DNA from: Ptiloglossa arizonensis
Taxonomy: Eukaryota; Arthropoda; Insecta; Hymenoptera; Colletidae
Direction of reading: 5' to 3'
Length of the DNA stretch: 64,000 nt
Assembly (NCBI RefSeq): GCF_051014685.1
Contig: NC_135055.1
Span: forward strand, 4,774,001 to 4,838,000
How positions within the stretch are numbered: the stretch's first letter is position 1; each line of letters begins with the position of its first letter. The notes beneath the pieces were generated by a model. It worked only from the letters and a program-made list of their open reading frames with translations. It ran no database searches and was not told the DNA's origin. Shown one piece after another: positions 34,121 through 46,660 of this stretch. A program made the position numbers and the translations under genes.

Positions 34121-34128
34121 ATAAAAAA

Positions 34129-34328
34129 TAATTAAAATAAATAAATAATTAGATTTATCTGCGATTCTGTGTAAATAATTATATACAGTAAATAGTATAA
34201 ATAAAATTCTTCTGGAGGCTAAAGAGATTAAAAGATATATTAAATATGTATTTAGAGTATTAGTGTATAATTTAACTATAGCTCAAATGGTTTATAATAG
34301 AAATTATAACTATTATAATCATTTAATC
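34129..34328 (-). repeat. TIR, right end of S6 (mosaic)
   Basis: Carries the S0-type GGTTTATAATAG and ATTAAAAGATATATT variants together with the S1-type TCTGCG. It also lacks the GATC subtype expected at a nad2-proximal end. Confidence 0.8.
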
Positions 34329-34862
34329 GAAACGGAGAAACGGAGAAACGGAGAAACGGAGAAACGGAGAAAGAAACGGAGAAACGAACAAAGAAACGGA
34401 GAAATGAACAAAGAAACGGAGAAACGATGAAAGAAACGGAGAAACGAACAAAGAAACGGAGAAACGGAGAAACGAACACAGAAACGGAGAAACGATGAAA
34501 GAAACGGAGAAACGAAGAATGAATCGAAGACGCGAAGAAAGAAATGGAGAAACGGAGAAAGAAACGGAGAATCGGAGAAATAAATGGAGAAACGAAGAAA
34601 TAAACCGAGAAACGGAGAAAGAAACGGAGAAACGAACAAAGAAACGGATAAACGAACAAAGAAACGGAGAAACGAACAATGAAACGGAGAAACGAACAAA
34701 GAAACGCAGAAACGAAGAATGAGTCGGAGAAACGAAGAAATAAACGGAGAAACGGAGAAACGGAGAAACCGACAAACGGAGAAACGGAGAAAGAAACGGA
34801 GAATCGGAGAAACCGAGAAACGGAGTAACGGAGAAACGGAGAAACGGAGAAACGGAGAAACA

Positions 34863-34876
34863 GAGAAACGTTTCTC
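34863..34876. repeat. Palindromic axis of A7
   Basis: GAGAAACGTTTCTC, axis between 34869 and 34870, with the same flanking CAGAG mismatch as A1. Confidence 0.9.
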
Positions 34877-35229
34877 CGTTTCTTTCTTCGTTTCTCCGTT
34901 TCTTTGTTCGTTTCTCCGTTTCTTTCTTTGTTTCTCCGTTTCTTTCTTCGTTTCTCTGTTTCTTTCTTCGTTTCTCCAATTATTTCTCCGATTCTCCGTT
35001 TCTTTCTTCGTTTCTCCGTATCTTTCTTCGTTTCTCCGTTTCTTTCTTCGTTTCTCCGTTTCCTTCTTCGTTTCTCCGTTTCTTTCTTCGTTTCTCCGTT
35101 TCTTTCTTCGTTTCTCCGTTTCTTTCTTCGTTTCTCCATTTCTCTCTTCGTTTCTCCGTTTCTTTGTTCGTTTCTCCGTTTCTTTCTTCGTTTCTCCGTT
35201 TCTTTCTTCGTTTCTCTATTTATTTCTCC

Positions 35230-38200
35230 GTTTCTCTATTTATTTCTCCGTTTCTCCGTTTCTTTCTTCGTTTCTCCGTTTATTTCTTCGTTTCTCCATT
35301 AATTTCTCCGATTCTCCGTTTCTTTCTTCGTTTCTCCGTTTCCTTCTTCGTTTCTTCGTTTCTTTCTTCACTTCTCCGTTTCTTTCATCGTTTCTCCGTT
35401 TCTTTGTTCGTTTCTCCGTTTCTTTCTTTGTTTCTCCGTTTCTTTCTTCGTTTCTCCGTTTATTTCTTCGTTTCTCCATTTATTTATCCGTTTCTCTGTT
35501 TCTTTCTTCGTTTCTCCGTTTCTTTGTTCGTTTCTCCGTTTCTTTCTTCGTATCTCCACTTCTTTCTTCGTTTCTCCGTGTCTTTCTTCGTTTCTCCGTT
35601 TCTATCTTCGTTTCTCCATTTCTTTCTTCGTTTCTCCGTTTCATTCTTCGTTTCTCCGTTTCTTTCTTCGTTTCACCGTTTATTTCTTCGTTTCTTTGAT
35701 CGTTTCTGCGTTTCTTTCTTCGTTTCTCCGTTTCTTTGTTCGTTTCACCGTTTATTTCTTCGTTTCTTTGTTCGTTTCTCCGTTTCTTTCATCGTTTCTT
35801 TGTTCGTTTCTCCGTTTCTTTCTTCGTTTCTCCGTTTCTTTGTCCGTTTCTCCGTTTCTTTCTTCGTTTCTCCGTTTCTTTCTTCGTTTCTTCGTTTCTT
35901 TCTTCGTTTCTCCGTTTCTTTCATCGTTTCTCCGTTTCTTTGTTCGTCTCTCCGTTTCTTTCTTTGTTTCTCCGCTTCTTTCTTCGTTTCTCCGTTTATT
36001 TCTTCGTTCCTCCATTTATTTCTCCGTTTCTCTGTTTCTTTCTTCGTTTCTACGTTTCTTTGTTCGTTTCTCCGTTTCTTTCTTCGCTTCTCCGTTTCTT
36101 TGTTCGTTTCTCCGTTTCTTTCTCCGTTTCTCGGTTTATTTCTTCGTTTCTCCGTTTCTTTCTTCGTTTCTCCGTTTCTTTCTTCGTTTCTCCGTTTCTT
36201 TGTTCGTTTCTCCGTTTCTTTGTTCGTTTCACGATTTATTTCTCCGTTTCTCCGTTTCTTTCTTCGTTTCTCCATTTCTTTCTTCGTTTCTCCGTTTCAT
36301 TCTTCGTTTCTCCGTTTCTTTCTTCGTTTCTCCGTTTCTTTCTTCGTTTCTTCTATTCTTCGTTTCTTTCTTCACTTCTCCGTTTATTTCATCGTTTCTC
36401 CGTTTCTTTCTTCGTTTCTCCGTTTCTTTCTTCGTTTCTCCGTTTCTTTCTTCGTTTCACCGTTTATTTCTTCGTTTCTTCGTTTCTTTCTTCACTTCTC
36501 CGTTTCTTTCATTGTTTCTCCGTTTCTTTGTTCGTTTCTCCGTTTCTTTCTTTGTTTCACCGTTTCTTTCTTCGTTTCCCCGTTTATTTCTTCGTTTCTC
36601 CATTAATTTCTCCGATTCTCCGTTTCTTTCTTCGTTTCTCCGTTTCTTTCTTCGTTTCTCCGTTTCTTTCATCGTTTCTTCGTTTCTCCGTTTCTCTCTT
36701 CGTTTCTTCGTTTCATTCTTCGTTTCTCCGTTTCTTTCTTCGTTTCTCCGTTTCTTTCTTCGTTTCTCCGTTTATTTCTTCGTTTCTCCATTTATTTCTC
36801 CGTTTCTCCGTTTGTTTCTTCGTTTCCCCGTTTTTTTGTTCGTTTCTCCGTTTCTTTGTTCGTTTCTCGGTTTCTTTCTTCGTTTCTCCGTTTCTTTCTT
36901 TGTTTCTCCGTTTCTTTCTTCGTTTCTCCGTTTATTTCTTCGTTTCTCCATTTATTTATCCGTTTCTCTGTTTCTTTCTTCGTTTCTCCGTTTCTTTGTT
37001 CGTTTCTCCGTTTCTTTCTTCGTATCTCCACTTCTTTCTTCGTTTCTCCGTGTCTTTCTTCGTTTCTCCGTTTCTATCTTCGTTTCTCCATTTCTTTCTT
37101 CGTTTCTCCGTTTCTTTCTTCGTTTCTCCGTTTCTTTCTTCGTTTCACCGTTTATTTCTTCGGTTCTTTGATCGTTTCTGCGTTTCTTTCTTCGTTTCTC
37201 CGTTTCTTTCTTCGTTTCTCTATTTATTTCTCCGTTTCTCCGTTTCTTTCTTCGTTTCTCCGTTTATTTCTTCGTTTCTCCATTAATTTCTCCGATTCAC
37301 CGTTTCTTTCTTCGTTTCTCCGTTTCCTTCTTCGTTTCTTCGTTTCTTTCTTCACTTCTCCGTTTCTTTCATCGTTTCTCCGTTTCTTTGTTCGTTTCTC
37401 CGTTTCTTTCTTTGTTTCTCCGTTTCTTTCTTCGTTTCTCCGTTTATTTCTTCGTTTCTCCATTTATTTATCCGTTTCTCTGTTTCTTTCTTCGTTTCTC
37501 CGTTTCTTTGTTCGTTTCTCCGTTTCTTTCTTCGTATCTCCACTTCTTTCTTCGTTTCTCCGTGTCTTTCTTCGTTTCTCCGTTTCTATCTTCGATTCTC
37601 CATTTCTTTCTTCGTTTCTCCGTTTCTTTCTTCGTTTCTCCGTTTCTTTCTTCGTTTCACCGTTTATTTCTTCGTTTCTTTGATCGTTTCTGCGTTTCTT
37701 TCTTCGTTTCTCCGTTTCTTTGTTCGTTTCACCGTTTATTTCTTCGTTTCTTTGTTCGTTTCTCCGTTTCTTTCATCGTTTCTTTGTTCGTTTCTCCGTT
37801 TCTTTCTTCGTTTCTCCGTTTCTTTGTCCGTTTCTCCGTTTCTTTCTTCGTTTCTCCGTTTCTTTCTTCGTTTCTTCGTTTCTTTCTTCGTTTCTCCGTT
37901 TCTTTCATCGTTTCTCCGTTTCTTTGTTCGTCTCTCCGTTTCTTTCTTTGTTTCTCCGCTTCTTTCTTCGTTTCTCCGTTTATTTCTTCGTTTCTCCATT
38001 TATTTCTCCGTTTCTCTGTTTCTTTCTTCGTTTCTACGTTTCTTTGTTCGTTTCTCCGTTTCTTTCTTCGCTTCTCCGTTTCTTTGTTCGTTTCTCCGTT
38101 TCTTTCTCCGTTTCTCGGTTTATTTCTTCGTTTCTCCGTTTCTTTCTTCGTTTCTCCGTTTCTTTCTTCGTTTCTCCGTTTCTTTGTTCGTTTCTCCGTT

Positions 38201-39130
38201 TCTTTGTTCGTTTCACGATTTATTTCTCCGTTTCTCCGTTTCTTTCTTCGTTTCTCCATTTCTTTCTTCGTTTCTCCGTTTCATTCTTCGTTTCTCCGTT
38301 TCTTTCTTCGTTTCTCCGTTTCTTTCTTCGTTTCTTCTATTCTTCGTTTCTTTCTTCACTTCTCCGTTTATTTCATCGTTTCTCCGTTTCTTTCTTCGTT
38401 TCTCCGTTTCTTTCTTCGTTTCTCCGTTTCTTTCTTCGTTTCACCGTTTATTTCTTCGTTTCTTCGTTTCTTTCTTCACTTCTCCGTTTCTTTCATCGTT
38501 TCTCCGTTTCTTTGTTCGTTTCTCCGTTTCTTTCTTTGTTTCTCCGTTTCTTTCTTTGTTTCTCCGTTTCTTTCTTCGTTTCTCCATTTATTTCTCCGAT
38601 TCTCCGTGTCTTTCTTCGTTTCATCGTTTCTTTCTTCGTTACTCCGTTTCTTTCATCGTTTCTCTGTTTCTTTCTTCGTTTCTCCGTTTCTTTCTTCGTT
38701 TCTCCGTTTCCTTCTTCGTTTCTTCGTTTCTTTCTTCACTTCTCCGTTTCTTTCATTGTTTCTCCGTTTCTTTGTTCGTTTCTCCGTTTCTTTCTTTGTT
38801 TCACCGTTTCTTTCTTCGTTTCCCCGTTTATTTCTTCGTTTCTCCATTAATTTCTCCGATTCTCCGTTTCTTTCTTCGTTTCTCCGTTTCTTTCTTCGTT
38901 TCTCCGTTTCTTTCATCGTTTCTTCGTTTCTCCGTTTCTCTCTTCGTTTCTTCGTTTCATTCTTCGTTTCTCCGTTTCTTTCTTCGTTTCTCCGTTTCTT
39001 TCTTCGTTTCTCCGTTTATTTCTTCGTTTCTCCATTTATTTCTCCGTTTCTCCGTTTGTTTCTTCGTTTCCCCGTTTTTTTGTTCGTTTCTCCGTTTCTT
39101 TGTTCGTTTCTCGGTTTCTTTCTTCGTTTC
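35230..39130. repeat. Nested duplication in A7 (offset 1,984 bp)
   Basis: 35230-36558 recurs at 37214-38542 (offset 1,984). After about 260 bp of extra sequence in the second copy, 36541-36880 recurs at about 38785-39124 (offset 2,244). A sub-block near 35,470-35,690 appears a third time near 36,940-37,160 (offset 1,472) and again near 37,450-37,680. This is higher-order repeat organisation with at least two generations of duplication. Confidence 0.82.
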
Positions 39131-39674
39131 TCCGTTTCTTTGTTCGTTTCTCCGTTTCTTTCTCCGTTTCTCGGTTTGTTTCTTCGTTTCTCCATTTATT
39201 TTTTCGATTCTCCGTTTCTTCCTTCGTTTCTCCGTTTCTTCCTTCGTTTCTCCGTTTCTTTCTTCGTTTCTCCGTTTCTTTCTTCGTTTCTCCGTGTCTT
39301 TGTTCGTTTCTCCGTTTCTTTCGTCCTTTCTCCGTTTATTTCTTCGTTTCTCCGTTTCGTTCTTCGTTTCTGCGTTTCTCTGTTCGTTTCTCCATTTCTT
39401 TGTTCGTTTCCCCATTTATTTCTCCGTTTCTCCGTTTCTTGCTTCGTTTCTCCGTTTCTTTGTTCGTTTCTCCGTTTCTTTGTTCGTTTCTCTGTTTCTT
39501 AGTTCGTTTCTTCGTTTCTTTGTTCGTTTCTCCGTTTCTTTCCTCGTTTCTCCGTTTCTTCCTTCGTTTCTCCATTTATTTCTTCGTTTCTCCGTTTCTT
39601 TCTTCGTTTCTCCGTTTCTTTCTTCGTTTCTCCGTCTCTTTCTCCGTTTCTCCGTTTCTCCGTTTCTCCGTTTC

Positions 39675-39873
39675 GATTAAATGATTATAATGGTTATAAT
39701 ATCTATTATAAATCATTTGAGCTATAGTTAAATTATACACTAATACTCTAAATACGTATTTAGTATATTGTTTAATCTCTTTAGCCTCCAGAATAATTTT
39801 ATTTATACTATATACTGTATATAATAATTTACACAGAATCGGGAAGAAATCTAATTATTTATTTATAATAATT
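39675..39873 (-). repeat. TIR, left end of S7
   Basis: GCTC subtype with AATGGTTATAATATC near the array and GGGAAGAAATC near its inner end. Confidence 0.79.
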
Positions 39874-41228
39874 ATTTTTTATTCACTTATTTCACCAAAA
39901 ATTTCGATTCTTCATGTATTAATCAAATGTTAAAATGGAATATCTCATAGACAATTATTACTTTCCATGTTTTAAAACTTTAAGAAACATTTCTTTACTT
40001 TGGAGTTCGATCAAAATCAATTGCTAGAGGCGAATAAATCATTTTTAATGCATAAATAAGATGCACATTGTTCGATCAATATAGGGAACATGCGTAAATG
40101 TTAATAACAATTGCTGAAATGAACAAATATTCACCGAATTAATTCACCCTCGAAGATTTCGCAATATCTTGATGTTTGTTTATTATAATTATTAACAGCC
40201 GTCGTAGAATCATACATTAGACTATTATTAACAATGTCCTAGTCTAAATAATGGCTTAAAATATCATTTCGTTGAAATATTCCTTGTTCGCGAAGGAATT
40301 TTTCCTTGAGATCCGACTGACATTCTCAAGGCTACACGTATCGATTATCGATTCACAAGTATTTATCGCGGTGATTTTTCTATCTAAAAAAGCGACTAAT
40401 TGAATTTTGGCACTTTTGTGTAAAAAATACCACTTCTACGCGTATTGTGTAAATTATAAGAATTAAACAAATGTTAAATTAATGTATGTAATGAACAATT
40501 GTTACTTTCCGTGCTTTAAAACTTTACGAAACATGTTTATAACGTGTAGTCTCGATCAATATCAATTTCGATAAGTTTCTTAATTACTTGAAATACATAA
40601 ATAACATGCACATTGTTCGATCAATATAGGGAACATGCGTGAATGTTAATATCAATCGCTGAAATGAACAAACATTCACTGAAACCGTTCGCCTTCGCAG
40701 ACTTCGCAATATCTTGACATTTATTTATCATAATTATTAAGAACCGTCGTTGCACCGTAGATTAAACAATTTTTGACAATGTTTCGGTATAAAAAGCCAT
40801 CAATTTCTTGAAATATTTGGTTAGAGCGAACAAATACGATCGAAGAAGCCGTGGGATAAAATAAATGAATATTTCTCTACATATCGGAATTATAGTTTGT
40901 ATGTATGCAAATATATTCTGAACCCGCAATTACCAATCCCTGTAACGTGGTAATTACATGGGTTGCCATCTATTGAAGAAAGGGTTAAACTACACTTAAG
41001 GGGTGAAAACACCTGGCGGGGAAACGCTCAAGTTTGTCGAGGAATTGTTCTAATGTCCACAAATAGATGGCGCGACAAGTACAATTTACCGACATTAGAG
41101 ATAAGTATTTCCATTTGTATGATATTCCCTACCGTGCGATAAAATAAATAAATACTTTTGTACAAACTTTTGTACGTTTCATCTTTCGAATAAATGTAAA
41201 ATCAAACCTTCCACGGTAAATTTTATTC

Positions 41229-41517
41229 TTGAATTTATTAATGTTTCTAGGACGATTTATTTCAGTATAAAGAGTGCTACAGGTGGGAAATCTGTGTACA
41301 TAATAATTATTGGGTATAAAATAATTTTTCTTTTATAAGAGGTTAATATATTAAATAAGGAGGCAGAGTTAATCTTTATTATTTTAAATATAAAAATTAA
41401 AATTAAAGAAATTATTGAATATAAAATGAAATATGTTAAAAATGTATTTTTGTTAATTATTAATAATATAACTATAATAGATGTTTGTATAACAGATTAA
41501 TATCCTATAGTTATTAT
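41229..41517 (-). pseudogene. nad2: NUMT: truncated nad2 fragment in S7
   Basis: Retains only the IIGYSS-to-LFILK half on the minus strand. It ends at TATAGTTATTATGAACAACG, the same break as S3 and S9 with local substitutions. It has private changes such as GTGCTACAGGTGGG near 41275. Confidence 0.72.
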
Positions 41518-41518
41518 G

Positions 41519-44500
41519 AACAACGAAACGCAGAAACGAAGAAAGAAACGGAGAAACGGAGAAATAAATGGAGAAACGAAGAAATAAACGGAGAAACGAA
41601 GAAAGAAACGGAGAAACGAAGAAATAAACGGAGAAACGAAGAAAGAAACGGAGAAACGAAGAAAGAAACGGAGAAACGAGGAAAGAAACGGAGAAACGGA
41701 GAAATAAAAGGAGAAACGAAGAAATAAACGGAGAAACGAAGAAAGAAACGGAGAAACGAAGAAAGAAACGGAGAAACAAAGAAAGAAACGGAGAAACGAA
41801 GAAAGAAACGGAGAAACGAAGCAAGAAACGGAGAAACGAAGAAAGAAACGGAGAAACGAAGAAAGAAACGGAGTAACGAAGAAAGAAACGAAGAAACGAA
41901 GAAAGAAACGGAGGATCGTAGAAATAAATGGAGAAACGAAGAAATAAACCGAGAAACGGAGAAAGAAACGGAGAACCGAAGAAAGAAACGGAGAATTGAA
42001 GAAAGAAACGGAGAAACGAAGAAAGAAACTTAGTAACGAAGAAAGAAACGGAGAAACGAAGAAAGAAATGGAGAATCGGAAAAATAATTGGAGAAACGAA
42101 GAAATAAACCGAGAAACGGAGAAACAAACGGAGAAACGAAGAAAGAAACGGAGAATTGAAGAAATAAACGGAGAAATGAAGAAAGAAACGGAGGAACAAA
42201 GAAAGATACGGAGAAACGAAGAAAGAAACGGAGAAACGAAGAAAGAAACGGAGTACCGAAGAAAGAAACGAAGAAACGAAGAAAGAAACGGAGGATCGGA
42301 GAAATAAATGGAGAAACGAAGAAATAAACCGAGAAACGGAGAAACAAACGGAGAAACGAAGAAAGAAACGGAGAATTGAAGAAATAAACGGAGAAATGAA
42401 GAAAGAAACGGAGGAACAAAGAAAGAAACGGAGAAACGAACAAACAAACGGAGAAACGAAGAAAGAAACGGAGAAACGAAGAAAGAAACTTAGTACCGAA
42501 GAAAGAAACGAAGAAACGAAGAAAGAAACGGAGGATCGGAGAAATAAATGGAGAAACGAAGAAATAAACCGAGAAACGGAGAAACGAAGAAAGAAACGGA
42601 GAATAGAAGAAATAAACGGAGAAATGAAGAAAGAGACGGAGGAACAAAGAAAGAAACGGAGAAACGAACAAACAAACGGAGAAACGAAGAAAGAAACGGA
42701 GAAATAAATGGAGAAACGAAGATATAAACGGAGAAACGAAGAAAGAAACGGAGAAACTAAGAAACGATGAAAGAAACGGAGAAACGAAGAAAGAAACGGA
42801 GAAACGAAGAAAGAAACGGAGAAACGAAGAAAGAAACGGAGTAACGAAGAAAGAAACGAAGAAACCAAGAAAGAAACGGAGAAACGGAGAAATAAATGGG
42901 GAAACGAAGGAATAAACCGAGAAACGGAGAAAGAAACGGAGAACCGAACAAAGAAACGGAGAAACGTAGAAAGAAACGGAGAAACGAACAAAGAAACGCA
43001 GAAACGAAGAAAGAAACGGAGAAACGAACAAAGAAACGGAGAAACGAAGAAAGAAACGGAGAAACGAAGAAAGAAACGGAGAAACGAATAAAGAAACGGA
43101 GAAACGAGGAAAGAAACGGAGAAACGGAGAAATAAAAGGAGAAACGAAGAAATAAACGGAGAAACGAAGAAAGAAACGGAGAAACGAAGAAAGAAACGGA
43201 GAAACGAAGAAAGAAACGGAGAAATGAAGAAAGAAACGGAGAAACGAAGCAAGAAACGGAGAAACGAAGAGAGAAACGGAGTTACGAAGAAAGATACGAA
43301 GAAACGAAGAAACAAACGGAGAATCGGAGAAATAAATGGAGAAACGAAGAAATAAACCGAGAAACGGAGAAAGAAACGGAGAAACGAACAAAGAAACGGA
43401 GGAACGAACAAAGAAACGGAGAAACGAACAAAGAAACGGAGAAACGAACAAAGAAACGGAGAAACGTTTCTCCGTTTCTCCGTTTCTCGGTTCCTCTGTT
43501 TCTCCGTTTCTCCGTATCTCCGTTTCTCCGTTTCTAGGATTCTCCGTTTCTCCTTCTCTCGGTTTCTCCGTTTCTCGGTTTCTCCGTTTCTCGGTTTTTC
43601 CGTATCTCCGTTCCTCCGTTTCACCGTTTTTTGTTCGTTTCTCGATTTATTTCTTCGATTCTCCATTTCTTTCTTCGTTTCTCCGTTTCTTTCTTCGTTT
43701 CTCCATTTATTTCTTCGTTTCTCCATTTCTTTCTTCGTTTCTCCGTTTCTTTCTTCGTTTCTCCGTTTCTTTCTGTGTTTCTGTGTTTCTTTCTTCGTTT
43801 GTCCGTGTCTTTGTTCGTTTATCTGTTTGTTCCTTCGTTTCTTCATTTATTTCTCCGTTTCTCCATTTATTTCTTCGTTTCTCCGTTTCATACTTCGTTT
43901 CTCCATTTATTTCTCCGTTTCTCCGTTTCTTTGTTCGTTTCTCCGTTCCTTTCTTCGTTTCTCCGTTTTTTCTCCGTTTCTCCGTTTCTTTGTCCGTATC
44001 TCCGTTTCTCCGTTTCTTTGTTCGTTTCTCCGTTCCTTTCTTCGTTTCTCCGTTTATTTCTCCGTTTCTCCGTTTCTTTGTCCGTTTCCCCGTTTCTCCG
44101 TTTCTTTGTTCGTTTCTCCGTTTCTTTCTTCGTTTCTCCGTTTCTTTCTTCGTTTCTCCGTTTGTTTTGTTCGTTTCTCCGTTTCTTTGTTCGTTTCTCC
44201 GTTTCTTTCTCCGTTTCTCCGTTTCTTTCTTCGTTTGTCCATTTCTATGTTCGTTTCTCTGTTTCTTTCTTCGTTTCTCCATTTATTTCTCGGTTTCTCC
44301 GTTTCTTTCTTCGTTTCTCCGTTTCTTTCTTCGTTTCTCAGTTTATTTCTTCCTTTCTCCATTTATTTCTTCGTTTCTCCGTTTCTTTCTTCGTTTCTCC
44401 GTTTTTTCTCCGTTTCTCCGTTTCTTCGTCCGTTTCTCCGTTTCTCCGCTTCTTTGTTCGTTTCTCCGTTCCTTTCTTCGTTTCTCCGTTTATTTCTTCG

Positions 44501-44936
44501 TTTCTCCATTTACTTCTCTGTTTCTCCGTTTCTTTCTTCGTTTCTCCGTATCTTTCTTCGTTTCTGTATTTCTTTGTTCGTTTCTCCGTTTCTTCGTTTC
44601 TTTCTTCGTTTCTCCGTTTCTTTCTTCGTTTCTCCATTTCTTTGTTCGTTTCCCCATTTATTTCTCCGTTTCGCCGTTTCTTTCTTCGTTTCTCCGTTTC
44701 TTTGTTCGTTTCTCCGTTTCTTTGTTCGTTTCTCCGTTTCTTTGTTCGTTTCTCCGTTTCTTTCTTTGTTTCTCCGTTTCTTTGTTCGTTTCTCCGTTTC
44801 TTTGTTCGTTTCTCCGTTTCTTTGTTCCTTTCTCCGTTTCTTTGTTCGTTTCTCCGTTTCTTTGTTCGTTTCTCCGTTTCTTCCTTCGTTTCTTCGTTTC
44901 TCCGTTTCTTCCTTCGTTTCTCTGTTTCTCCGTTTC
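41519..44936. repeat. Satellite array A8
   Basis: The purine arm is 41519-43465 and the pyrimidine arm 43466-44936. The left edge lacks 8-mers because it abuts the truncated NUMT. The 8-mer block lies right of the axis (43466-43625) with variants TAGGATTCTCC and CTTCTCTCGG. The pyrimidine arm is an inverted, shorter relative of the A11 purine arm (about 560 bp shorter). Confidence 0.95.
43457..43474. repeat. Palindromic axis of A8
   Basis: CGGAGAAACGTTTCTCCG, axis between 43465 and 43466. Confidence 0.92.
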
Positions 44937-45138
44937 GATTTAATGATTATAATAGTTATAATTTCTATTATTAATCATTTGAGCTATAGTTAAATTATAC
45001 ACTAATACTCTAAATACATATTTAATATATTTTTTAATCTCTTTAGCCTCCAGAAGAATTTTATTTATACTATTTACTGTATATAATAATTTACACAGAA
45101 TCGGAAATAAATCTAATTATTGAATTATAATAATTATT
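44937..45138 (-). repeat. TIR, left end of S8
   Basis: GCTC subtype of the ATTATTAATCATT class. Confidence 0.8.
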
Positions 45139-45940
45139 CTTCATTCACTTATTTTACCAAAAATTTCGATTCTTCATGTATTAATCAAATGTTAAATTGA
45201 TATATCTCATAGACAATTATTACTTTCCATGTTTTAAAACTTTAAGAAACATCTCTTTACTTTGAAGCTCGGTCAAAATCAATTGCTAGAGGCGAATAAA
45301 TCATTTTTAATGCATAAATAAGATGCACATTGTTCGATCAATATAGGGAACATGCGTAAATGTTAATAACAATCGCGGAAATGAACAAACATTCACTGAA
45401 ACCGTTCGCTTTTGCAGACTTCGCAATATTTTGACATTTATTTATCATGATTATTAACAACCGTCGTTGGACCGTAGATTAAACAATTTTTGACAATGTT
45501 TCGGTATAAAAAGCTATCAATTTCTTGAAATATTTGGTTAGATCGAACAAATACGATCGAAGAAGCCGTGGGATAAAATAAATGAATATTTCTCTACATA
45601 TCGGAATTATAGTTTGTATGTATGCAAATATATTCTGAACCCGCAATTACAAATCCCTGTAACGTGGTAATTACATGTGTTGCCATCTATTGGAGAAAGG
45701 TTTAAACTACACTTGAGGGGTGAAAACACCTGGCGGAGAAACGCTCAAGTTTGTCGAGGAATTGTTCTAATTTCCACAAATAGATGGCGCGACAAGTACA
45801 ATTTACCGACATTAAAGATAAGTATTTCCATTTGTATGATATTCCTTACCGTGCGATAAAATAAATAAATTCTTTTGTACAAACTTTTGTATGTTCATCT
45901 TTCGAATGAATGTAAAATTAAACCTTCCCCGGTAAATTTG

Positions 45941-46451
45941 ATTCTTGAATTTATTAATGTTTCTAGGACGATTTATTTTAGTATAAAGAGTGCTATAGGT
46001 GGGAAATTTGTGTACATTATAATTATTGAGTATAAAATAATTTTTCTTTAATAAGAGGTTAATATATTAAATAAGGAAGAAGACTTAATCTTTATTATTG
46101 TAATATAAAAAATAAAATTAAAGAAATTATTGAATATAAAATGAAATATGTTAAAAATGTATTTTTGTTAATTCTTAATAAAATAACTATAATAGATGCT
46201 TGTATAACAGATGAACATCCTATAATTAATATGATTGATTTTTTCGTTTAAGCAAATGATAGGGGCAATAATTACATTAATTGGGCAAATAAAATAAATT
46301 TCATTATTAAATTTTAATATGAGTTCTATAATAATTATAGGGATTAATTTTATTGAAGTTATTATAAAGGATAGATTAATTCAATTTGATGAATAAATTA
46401 AAGAATTGAATCGAACATTTAATGTGTACATCCCAATTTTTAAGATAAGTG
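45941..46451 (-). pseudogene. nad2: NUMT: nad2 fragment in S8
   Basis: Full-span minus-strand copy with a one-base deletion in the TATTGTAATATAAA region near 46097 and a substitution in the A-run (TTTTTTCGTTTAAG near 46240). The downstream CCCCGGTAAATTTGATT change is shared only with S10. Confidence 0.73.
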
Positions 46452-46459
46452 AAAAAAAA

Positions 46460-46660
46460 AAGTTATTATAAATAAATAATTTAATTTATTTCCGATTCTG
46501 TGTAAATTTTTATATATAGTGAATAGTATAAATAAAATTCTTCTAGTGGCTAAAGTGATTCAAAAATATATTAAATATGTATTTAGAGTATTAGTGTCTA
46601 ATTTAACTATAGATCAAATGATTTATAATAGAAATTATAAATATTATAATAATTCAATCC
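46460..46660 (-). repeat. TIR, right end of S8
   Basis: GATC subtype with an altered array joint, AATTCAATCCAAACGG, shared with S10 left. Confidence 0.8.

Larger units (their letters stand above)
27955..34128. repeat. Inverted repeat A, arm 2
   Basis: Inverted partner of about 1764-8350 (S1, A2 and most of S2). Coordinate sums run from about 36,090 at the outer end to about 36,430 in A2/A6, then about 36,305 within S2/S5; these shifts reflect indels, including the 588-bp duplication. Confidence 0.85.
32060..34328 (-). repeat. Spacer S6 (reverse, full length)
   Basis: Inverted copy of S1 over almost its whole length. Near 34120 it changes: the right TIR has S0-like features (ATAATTAAAATAAATAAATAATTAG, GGTTTATAATAG) while retaining an S1-like TTTATCTGCGATTCTG. 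This marks a recombination or conversion joint inside the TIR. Confidence 0.88.
34329..39674. repeat. Satellite array A7 (most asymmetric)
   Basis: The purine arm is only 34329-34869 and the pyrimidine arm 34870-39674 (4.8 kb). An 8-mer block lies left of the axis (about 34740-34869). The first roughly 0.7 kb is a direct copy of A1. The pyrimidine arm is dominated by nested duplications. Confidence 0.95.
39675..41518 (-). repeat. Spacer S7 (reverse, NUMT-truncated)
   Basis: Same architecture as S3 but more diverged, with private variants such as TTAGAGCGAAC near 40822, CGTTGCACCG near 40749 and AACGTGTAGTCTCG near 40534. Those variants recur inverted in S9, and the two spacers have the same length (about 1,843 bp). 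Confidence 0.87.
39675..42210. repeat. Inverted repeat C, arm 1
   Basis: S7 and the start of A8 match 51110-53650 (end of A9 and S9) in inverted orientation with a coordinate sum of about 93,325, including the truncated NUMT joint. Confidence 0.82.
44937..46660 (-). repeat. Spacer S8 (reverse, short form)
   Basis: 1.72-kb form missing one internal repeat unit (about 544 bp shorter than S1, S5 and S6). The joint lies inside the shared CATTTACGCATG...GAACAAACATTCAC block near 45350-45400. The NUMT is complete. S10 is its inverted twin. A 60-codon frame at 45677-45859 is conserved only because S10 is a copy. Confidence 0.88.

Noticed and set aside
45677..45859. 60-codon frame conserved at 57054-57236
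   Set aside because: Conservation is explained by S8 and S10 being inverted copies of each other; the same stretch in S1, S5 and S6 is not kept open in that form.
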